Assembly: GCA_963675135.1 (NCBI GenBank)
Contig: OY776130.1
Location: 22,374,001 to 22,438,000, forward strand
Reading direction: 5' to 3'
Length of the DNA stretch: 64,000 nt
Source of the DNA: Galeopsis tetrahit
Taxonomy: Eukaryota; Streptophyta; Magnoliopsida; Lamiales; Lamiaceae
The notes beneath the pieces were generated by a model that was given only the letters and a program-made list of their open reading frames with translations, had not been told where the DNA came from and searched no databases. Both the position numbers and the translations under genes were made by a program. Positions 57,715 through 64,000 of the stretch are shown here, in pieces. Each line of letters starts with the position of its first letter. The first letter of the stretch is position 1.

Positions 57715-57803
57715 AGTGGGTGAGACTTGGTATATAGACAGTGGTTGTTCACACCACATGACTGGTACCAAAGCCTTACTCACAAACTATCATGAACAAA
57801 CAT
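57715..57803 (+). pseudogene. Sirevirus copy 2 protease start, element truncated here
   Basis: GETWYIDSGCSHHMTGTKAL carries the DSG active-site motif and then breaks off near 57803. No integrase, RT, ORF3 or 3' LTR follows, so the 3' portion was deleted. Confidence 0.85.
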
Positions 57804-58281
57804 GAGTCCAATGAGCCCCTTCTAGCTCCCATACCTCTAACTCCATTAATATTAATATTGTGTCTGTGTAAGTCAGAGCCGGTCCTGAGATTTTATAGGT
57901 TTGGGACGAACAATAAAAATGGGTCCTTGATCTCTCTAAATAACATTAGATAAGATAAGTGACACACGCATGCACATACTAAAAACGAATGATAGTATAC
58001 AAATAAATCATTTAAAATGACTTTTTCTAGCATTTTGAGAAGTAAAATCATCGATAATATTTTCATAGGTAATTTGTTCTAGCATATTTCTTTTAATGCA
58101 TACAGTAATTAGTAAAAAAATTAACAGGTTTAATTTGTGGCATAGTGGATCATAAGTACATAATATTGAATATAGGGACTGCAATATATAGTGTTTTAAT
58201 TCTTGTGTGATGAGCTAATTAGAAAATATGAAAGCTAGAGGAATTGAAATACACAGAGCGTTTGCTTGTCTGAAAATTATA
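57804..58281. other. Non-coding DNA with a possible hAT end
   Basis: CAGAGCCGGTCCTGAGA at about 57877 resembles the CAGGGCCGGCCCTGA terminus common in plant hAT MITEs. The following GGTTTGGGACGAACAAT also fits. No partner terminus or 8-bp duplication was found, so it is a fragment at best. Confidence 0.4.
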
Positions 58282-58533
58282 CTCCCTCCTCCACAAAAAG
58301 TAGTCTCATTTGACATATATTTTTTGTCCACCAAATGTAGTCTCATACACTTTATGAAAACTATCACCTTTCAACCATCACTTAATTACTCAATTTGTCA
58401 TCAACTTTATTAAAAAACAACCACTTTATTCACAATGGACCCCACAATACCTTATAATACCCTTACTTTATCTACCTTTTTCTTAAAACTTGTGTCTCTC
58501 CTCCATGGAACTACATTTAGTGGATGGAGGGAG
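58282..58533. mobile_element. Stowaway MITE (252 bp)
   Basis: It begins after TA with CTCCCTCCTCCACAAAAAGT and ends ACATTTAGTGGATGGAGGGAG, inverted repeats with a few mismatches. A second internal pair (GTCCACCAAATGTAGTCTCA) duplicates part of the left end. The right-hand TA has mutated. Confidence 0.78.
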
Positions 58534-59124
58534 AATTAAATGTGTATACTGGTTACGAGATTTATGTTGTTGGTAGAAATGACAAGTTTCTTATGTAGAA
58601 ATTTAAAAGAACAAGATTCAAAAGAAACCAAAACAATCGTATTTATTCATACTGAATCAAATATACATCAACCGATCCGACTACTTAAAAGAAGAAGAAT
58701 CAAAAGAAATTCATTCCGTTTCGCTTATCAATTTCTTCCCCAATCGATAATACACATGAGCCCTGACACACGCAGATATGATTTGTTCATCCAAGAGTGT
58801 ATGATAATCCCAATCCGGATCCACCCGCGGCATTACCAACTCTTCCCCGAGCACTTCCAAAGCCAATTTAACCATGCGCGCGTGAAACATCTCACCCCGC
58901 CGTCGACCATAAAGAACATACGCCATGGACACCAAATTACGGCACACTATGTGGTCTACGGACTCCGCCCAGTATTTCAACGTCTCCAACTTATGATCCA
59001 AGTGTACGCTAACGAAATCATAGGCGGGATCCATCAAGAACATTTCGAGAAGAATCGGGAGCCTCGTCGCGTTGTACATATGGTAGACGAGGCATCGCCC
59101 CTCGATGCAGAGCTGGATAGTGGC

Positions 59125-59410
59125 TATTAAGGTATCCCACATCGGATAGAGAGATGGTCTTGGGTGGGCTTATAAGCCTGGGCAATCCTCTCACTTAACA
59201 CCTTGGTTTTAAGTGTAGAGTTAGGCCTTCTAATATGGTATCAGAGCCAACTCTCTACTTCGATGTGTGGATCCACCTGTGGAACCGACCTGGTCCCTCT
59301 CACGTGAGGGAGGGAGAGTGTGGATCCACCTGTGGAACCACGTGTCGACCTGGTCCCTCTCACGTGAGGGAGGGAGAGTGGTTTTAAGTGTAGAGTTAGG
59401 CCTTCTAATA
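59125..59410 (+). mobile_element. TRIM-like miniature LTR retroelement in the exonuclease gene
   Basis: A 5-bp duplication GTGGC (59120-59124 and 59411-59415) flanks 286 bp. The first LTR, 59125-59235, has the familiar GGTATCCCACATCGGATAG start region and ends TTCTAATA. It is followed at once by the primer site TGGTATCAGAGC (59236-59247). The last 31 bases (TTTTAAGTGTAGAGTTAGGC onward) repeat the LTR end, so the second LTR lacks its first 80 bases. There is no coding capacity. The TATTA and TAATA ends look like mutated TGTTA/TAACA. Confidence 0.88.
59265..59380. repeat. Tandem duplication inside the TRIM element
   Basis: GTGTGGATCCACCTGTGGAA begins at 59265 and 59318, and both copies end CACGTGAGGGAGGGAGA. 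The second copy has an extra CACGTGTCG. Each copy contains inverted GGATCC/CACGTG dyads. Confidence 0.9.
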
Positions 59411-59700
59411 GTGGCAATGGGTGGGTGTTCGCAGTTGCATTCAAGGAGCTGGATGTCCAGCCCGACGACTCTCCGAGGAAACTTTATTTTCTCTTGCAAG
59501 AATTCGGAAATCCAGAGGTTGACGAAGGTTTCCGAATTAGTGTATATGGTGAAAACGGTTTCGCCAAAGATGATGAGGTCGTAGCCCTCCGGCACTTCCA
59601 ACTCAAAGTCGTCGACCTCCGCGTCGCTCTCTTCGTCGCTGTCGGCATTTCGTCTCTTTTCGTTGTAGCTGTATTTTCGTTGGATATAGACTTCGGCCAT

Positions 59701-60350
59701 TGTTCAGATCAGAGAAAGAGGTTTTCAGAAAATGAGAGACTGCAATATATACAAGAATATACTGTTAGTTAGTTTGTTATCTATATAACGTATTTATATC
59801 ATTCATTCGATTTTTTATTTTTTTATTTCGAAAAATGTGAGACTTTAGTTAAGATACTTAATTAAATGATGATTACTCCTTTGGGCCCGTCTAATTTTGG
59901 TTAGGCCACGGTTAAATGCCCACTCTTCTTTTATGACTTCACCGCACGTGCACACTAATGCACAGGTCAACTCTCTATATATTAATAAAGGTGAATATAT
60001 ACAATTAAGAAATTGATGTTCAAGTAGTTATAGACACCCTTTGTACGCATGAGATCATATTTTTCTTAACCACAACATTTCCAAAAACTTGTCTAGCATT
60101 CAATTTAAACAAATTTAAGTCAACCCCATTTTAAAGCTAAAACTGCCTATATACGTCTCATATAATTTTTATAATTTATAAAACATTCTTAGATACGTGT
60201 CTCATATGTAATTATATTTGGTTTTATTTGAATATATATATTTATAATATATGTAATTGTAACCTTTATATTTATTAATTTATAAAATATTTTAGATGCG
60301 TTTCGTATGCAACTATCTTTATATATATTTGCATTTATTAGCGAATATTA
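59701..60350. other. Upstream region of the exonuclease-like gene, AT-rich
   Basis: It contains the presumed promoter for the minus-strand gene. From 60140 a loose direct repeat (TAATTTATAAAACATTCTTAGA and TAATTTATAAAATATTTTAGA type) is visible. No gene. Confidence 0.5.
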
Positions 60351-60384
60351 TTTACTCGTAATTTTATAATTGAATAAAGCAACA

Positions 60385-60600
60385 TGGAAATTGCAGATTA
60401 TAATTGCATATAACAACACAAAAATTGCATAACACTTAAGTATAATTGAATAACACCTAATTAATTGCATATAACAACACCAAAATTGCATAACATTTAA
60501 GTATATACTTCTGCATTTACTCGTAACACTTAAGTATAATTGCATAACACTTAAGTAGAATTGCATAACATTGCATATTGTAATTGCATAAACAAATATA
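60385..60600. repeat. AT-rich short repeats (ATTGCATAACACTTAAGTA)
   Basis: ATTGCATAACACTTAAGTA and variants occur about five times, mixed with ATTGCATATAACAACAC copies. It is a decayed minisatellite with no coding sense. Confidence 0.85.
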
Positions 60601-60890
60601 ATACGTAAAACACACAAAATAAATCGATTCTTGCAGATTAAGAAGAGAAAGACGAATAAATATCTTAGAGATCGAGGTGGAGAGAAATGTTCATTAAGAA
60701 GAAAATTTAGAAGAGTGAGAACTGTGAATAAATTTGACAAAAACAATTCAATAAATTTGATTAAACAAAAGAATTCACATTAATGAATCCAGCAAAAGTG
60801 AGGATGGACCCTACAATCAGTTTCTAATAAATTGGGTTTACATATGCAATGAAAATTGCATGCTTCGTTATCAGCAAAACCCCACAGCAT

Positions 60891-60965
60891 CATATGTGCG
60901 ATTTCAGGAACCAAAGGGTCATCCGATTTTGGATCAGTTAAGAGTGGACAGATTGACAGCAATAC
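60891..60965 (-). pseudogene. Ubiquitin-conjugating enzyme E2 exon fragment
   Basis: After a CTTGCAG acceptor the minus strand reads VLLSICPLLTDPKSDDPLVP then EIAHM. This matches the C-terminal helix region of UBC8/UBC10-class E2 enzymes, where the family has SICSLLTDPNPDDPLVPEIAHM. The catalytic cysteine lies upstream in the normal protein and is absent here. Sequence after EIAHM is unrelated. The retained splice acceptor indicates capture from genomic DNA. Confidence 0.85.
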
Positions 60966-61301
60966 CTGCAAGTTTATACCATTTGCGTCAAAAGTGATTT
61001 TCACCATTCAACTTGAAAAAAAATCTTGATTTCAAAATAGTAAATATTATGCAATTCTTGTAAAAATTCCAAAACAACCGAGAAAGATTCTCAATTTATT
61101 TAGATGAAAAAAGAAAGAATTCTCAATTTTGAAACAGGAAGCATTCTGCAAAAAATGGTATCTCAATTTCGAGAGAAATAATCTCAATTTCACAATTTGA
61201 CACAAATAGTAAACATTACGCACTGAGAAAGAATAAGAATTCTGTAGCAGAAAAAGTGCAAAAAATACAAAAACCAACAAAATATAATGCTGAGAAATTA
61301 C

Positions 61302-61428
61302 CTGAAAATAGATTGGACCAAGTTCCAGTAATTTCTGCAATAATATCGTGGAATGATGAACCTTGATCAACTCGCATCATTTTACTTTGGCCATCGAAAT
61401 CAATTTTGAGAATCACAATGTAATCCAT
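61302..61428 (-). other. Exon-like ORF start of unknown identity
   Basis: ATG 61428 opens a 42-codon frame (MDYIVILKIDFDGQSKMMRV) ending at a good TTTTCAG/GTAATT donor. It lies upstream of the E2 fragment on the same strand, and splicing to it would remove 336 bases but put the E2 codons out of frame. The sequence vaguely recalls a beta-rich PB1-like start, but I would not name it. Confidence 0.4.
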
Positions 61429-62855
61429 GATTTAAATTGTTTGGTGAATATAGAGATGAGGGGGAAATTACATGCGTTGTTTAGATACAAAATCACTAAG
61501 GATATTCGATGAAAATGATGCTAATTCGAACGAGGAATCAATTGATTGAATATATGAGATCGAATTTTTTTTGGGAGTGCAATTTCTATTTTGGATCGTG
61601 GGATTGATAGGAATGGGAAGATTGATGGACTCGCATTTAATTCGGAATAAAATATCTTGAATTTTTGGAAATTATAATTCCATTAAATGTTCCGCTATTT
61701 ATGAGGGATGGAGGTAAAATATATTAATATGTAATTACTATTTTAATGTAATTAGTGAGGACATATTAGGTATATTAAACACAATTTTGGCTTTAATTGC
61801 TTTACTAGAATTTTTTGGTTTTAATTATTGTAGGGGTGTGGATTTTAGCTCTTAATGTAAATAAACTCTAACAACATTTACACTTTTCAATTATAAAATT
61901 ACCACCTTTCAATAATAAATTTACCACTTTTCAATAAATAAATAAAAACAATTTTTCCCAATAAAAACAAAACATCAGAAAAAAGAAACAGGAAAGTAAA
62001 TTCATGAACTGCCTCTTCCTGTTCGTCCCACTTTATACCTTTCTGCATCCAAAATTATTTAATCTAAATGAAAATAAGTTTTTCAAATTCCATCCATGTG
62101 AAGAAGTCTGACCTAAATGCATTCTATTTTACCCTAACGAGTAATCGAAAATTCCAAAAGGAACTAACTCTTCAAGTTCTTTCATTACAGATCTGGTTAA
62201 TTTTTCCTGCAATTATAACGAATTTCGTTTTATCTTTCGAATCCATGCACATAAGAGATCGAAGGAATAAGAGGGAAATAAAATTTACCTTTTACCTTTT
62301 CTTACCAGCGGCCGACGGCAGTGAACAAGACACCAGCGCGGCGGCAAACGCAACTTCTCAGGGCAACGTGAACAGCGGCCTTACACCAGAAGCGGCGACA
62401 GAACACACGAAGATGGCAGCCGATCTGTCTCGTACCAGTAGCGGCGGTTGATCAAAAAATCTACGAAGGCAACGACGACGCAGTGATTCTGATTTGGGTG
62501 GGAACGTTGCTGCAAACCACATACATAAATGATCTGTAGAAAAAAAAACGGTCAAAAAAGCGTGTGCACAGAAAATTGATCCGTGCACAGTGTGCATTTA
62601 AGATTCTCCCCTTCACCAATATTATAAATTTCAATTGAGTTGATGCATACAAGTATTTTCTAGTATGTTATATGTATAATATATACATATAAATATAAGA
62701 ATATTGAGGTTTGAAAAAGAATAGAATATTCACAGTTGAGACTTTGGGAGTATGAGGCAATGAGCAAAGTTTCATTTTATCAATAATTTTAATTTTGATA
62801 TTAATCATTTTAAATAAACTGCGACAACTAAAAACTCGTGCAGTGAATATTGAGC
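61429..62855. other. Non-coding AT-rich DNA with a GC-richer patch at 62310-62450
   Basis: An open frame through 62068-62451 has no recognisable similarity, and its composition changes abruptly half-way, so I do not call a gene. Confidence 0.45.
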
Positions 62856-62861
62856 CGATCG

Positions 62862-62945
62862 AGTGATTCAGCCCGCGGGGCCTCTCTTGAGCGTCCTCCG
62901 ACACCCAGCCGGGCCGGATCGGGGCTCGTCTACCCTCGATGAAGA
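62862..62945. other. GC-rich island of unknown origin
   Basis: Eighty bases of high GC (including GCCCGCGGGGCC and CAGCCGGGCCGGATCGGGGC) stand in AT-rich surroundings. No protein or RNA gene was recognised. Organelle-derived or rDNA-derived DNA is possible. Confidence 0.4.
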
Positions 62946-63289
62946 AAGTACTATTGATTGCAGCCTCCGCAGGTGTTCTAGGGAAATGCTAATTGGTGTT
63001 CGAGTGATTCATATAGTAGTTTGAAACAATCCATTTCATATATCATGTTGGATTTAATTGGGAATCACCTTAAACAGCCAAAAACTTAAAATTTAATTTT
63101 AAAAAATAATACTACCTCCATTCCTTTCATTGTTACCATTTTATCTTTTTTTTTTTGTGTCCCGCCAAATGCTAGCTATTAATTGTTTCATGGTATTTTT
63201 GGAATTACTTCATGATTTTTATAATTTTTTACAGTCAAGCTAATTAGGCCTGAAATTGTGGAAAAAAAATGGCACGGGTGTAATTTTGT

Positions 63290-63465
63290 CAGTGTGTAAA
63301 GTTGCAGTCCTCTTTTTGCTATCCCCCAAAAGTTCAGTTCGAAATTGGGTCATTCGGGCTAATTTAGCCAAAAATTGTGAAAAAAAAAAGTTACAGATCT
63401 AATTTTGTCAACCCGTAAAGTTGTGGTCCTCTTTTTGCCACCCGCAAAGTTACAGTCTTGAATTT
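63290..63465. repeat. Direct repeats of an AAGTTGCAGTCCTCTTTTTGC-type unit
   Basis: AAGTTGCAGTCCTCTTTTTG near 63300 and AAGTTGTGGTCCTCTTTTTG near 63418 are each followed by a C-rich GCTATCCCCCAAAAGTT/GCCACCCGCAAAGTT stretch. A third weak copy begins TTACAGATCTAATTTTGTCA. No coding sense. Confidence 0.75.
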
Positions 63466-63639
63466 TTTCCCCCTAATTTTAGTTATTATGACTCTACAGT
63501 TTTTTTTAGGGTTCACTAACATCCCTGACATGAGTCCAACTGCGTGTGCAATCGAGCTCCCATACCGGGTTTTTTTTAAATTATGGTCTCATTTCTTTTT
63601 TCACACAAACTAATAAAACATCATTTATCAATTTGATAC

Positions 63640-63995
63640 AACACTTTTGATCATATATTCAGATATTACATAAACCAAGAGATTTTCGAAGGGATGAACA
63701 CCACTTATCATTAAGAGCTTTAGTGAATATATCAGCCAATTGTTTTCCAGTAGAAATATACTCCAACTTAACCACTTCCTTTTCAACAAGATCTCTAACA
63801 AAGTGATGTTTAATACTTCCTTTTAGAGGTATTTATAGCACTTGTATTATCACAGTACACAATCAATACATCACTAGTTAAGCCATAATCATGAAACATT
63901 TTTTGCAACCATAATAATTGAGTACAACAACTCCCTGTTGCAATCTATTCTGATTCAGCTGTTGGAGACGGAGTGGGAGGAGGGCTAGAAAAATA
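63640..63995 (-). pseudogene. Copia RNase H remnant at the right edge
   Basis: The minus strand reads IATGSCCTQLLW, MFHDYGLTSDVLIVYCDNTS and, after a gap of about 20 residues, FVRDLVEKEVVKLEYISTGK and LADIFTKALNDKW. These are the C-terminal RNase H motifs of a Tork/Sirevirus-like copia element. An internal deletion removes the segment around the second histidine region, and stops follow. The rest should lie to the right of the window. Confidence 0.85.
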
Positions 63996-64000
63996 AGAAT

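Larger units (their letters stand above)
58711..59700 (-). pseudogene. DEDDy 3'-5' exonuclease-like (WRN-exo type) gene interrupted by a TRIM element
   Basis: Starting at ATG 59700 (MAEVYIQRKYSYNEKR) the minus strand encodes an acidic N-terminus, GYDLIIFGETVFTIYTNSET, then RVVGLDIQLLECNCEHPPIA. Deleting 59125-59410 and one GTGGC copy rejoins the frame as PPIATIQLCIEGR and runs to the stop at 58711. That gives a 232-residue intronless protein, the usual size for plant WRN-exonuclease-like proteins. Fold landmarks are clear (ATIQLCIEGRCLVYHM, LPILLEMFLMDP, ALEVLGEELVMP). The catalytic acids are not: D-x-E reads DIQ, and the motif III YACxDA region reads SACVRA. So the ancestral product was probably already inactive as a nuclease. 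As it stands, translation enters the TRIM and stops about 60 residues later. TATA candidates lie near 59780-59800. Confidence 0.85.

Noticed and set aside
58540..59130. 196-codon + strand ORF
   Set aside because: Antisense of the exonuclease-like gene, whose minus-strand frame carries the recognisable fold motifs.
62068..62451. 127-codon open frame on the + strand
   Set aside because: No recognised similarity, abrupt composition change in the middle, and no splice or promoter support.

Overview
This window is transposon-dominated nuclear DNA from a flowering plant, most likely a eudicot. The evidence is a spliced plant TauE/SafE-family gene, a plant-type DEDDy-exonuclease-like gene, Sirevirus-type Copia elements, plant L1-type LINEs, CACTA, hAT, Stowaway, Tourist and TRIM elements, and captured pieces of plant-type ABCC, PCNA, XCT and ubiquitin-E2 genes. 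I cannot name the species. Only two host loci look like ordinary genes. The rest is nested mobile DNA, nearly all of it decayed by stops and frameshifts.

Layout. 1-16638: a Sirevirus-type Ty1/copia element on the + strand, with a partial 5' LTR, gag, pol, a very long third ORF, a polypurine tract and a 3' LTR. Its third ORF is split by a CACTA transposon at 7619-10610 (TSD AAG). 16639-17021: remnant of an older minus-strand copia integrase that the Sirevirus landed in. 17152-17648: Stowaway-like MITE. About 17724-27389: minus-strand L1-type LINE flanked by copies of TTGAGGCGTGTTT. Its RNase H region is split by a hAT element (17987-21562, TSD GTCTGGCT/GTCCGGCT), which itself carries a Stowaway MITE. 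27409-31447: a second CACTA of the same family as the first (TSD TTA), with a truncated TNP2-type transposase and a captured ABCC-transporter fragment. 32013-32813: Tourist-like and Stowaway-like MITEs.

33134-36644 is an apparently intact four-exon TauE/SafE-family membrane protein gene with TATA box, poly(A) signal and MITEs in introns 1 and 3. 37180-48699 is a minus-strand copia element broken open twice: by a third CACTA-type element that carries a PCNA exon and an XCT (XAP5) first exon and ends at 44445, and by a 1991-bp solo LTR (44743-46733). 49713-53851 is a degenerate plus-strand copia element. 53978 to about 57803 is a 5'-only Sirevirus copy.

58711-59700 (minus) is a small exonuclease-domain gene whose coding sequence is continuous except for a 286-bp TRIM-like insertion with a GTGGC TSD. 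60-63 kb is AT-rich, with a short ubiquitin-conjugating-enzyme fragment. The right edge holds a minus-strand copia RNase H remnant.

The genes do not form a pathway. The interest lies in the insertion history and in the DNA transposons that have duplicated host exons. Boundaries with matching target-site duplications were read directly from the sequence. Family names rest on recognised motifs and were not checked by database search.
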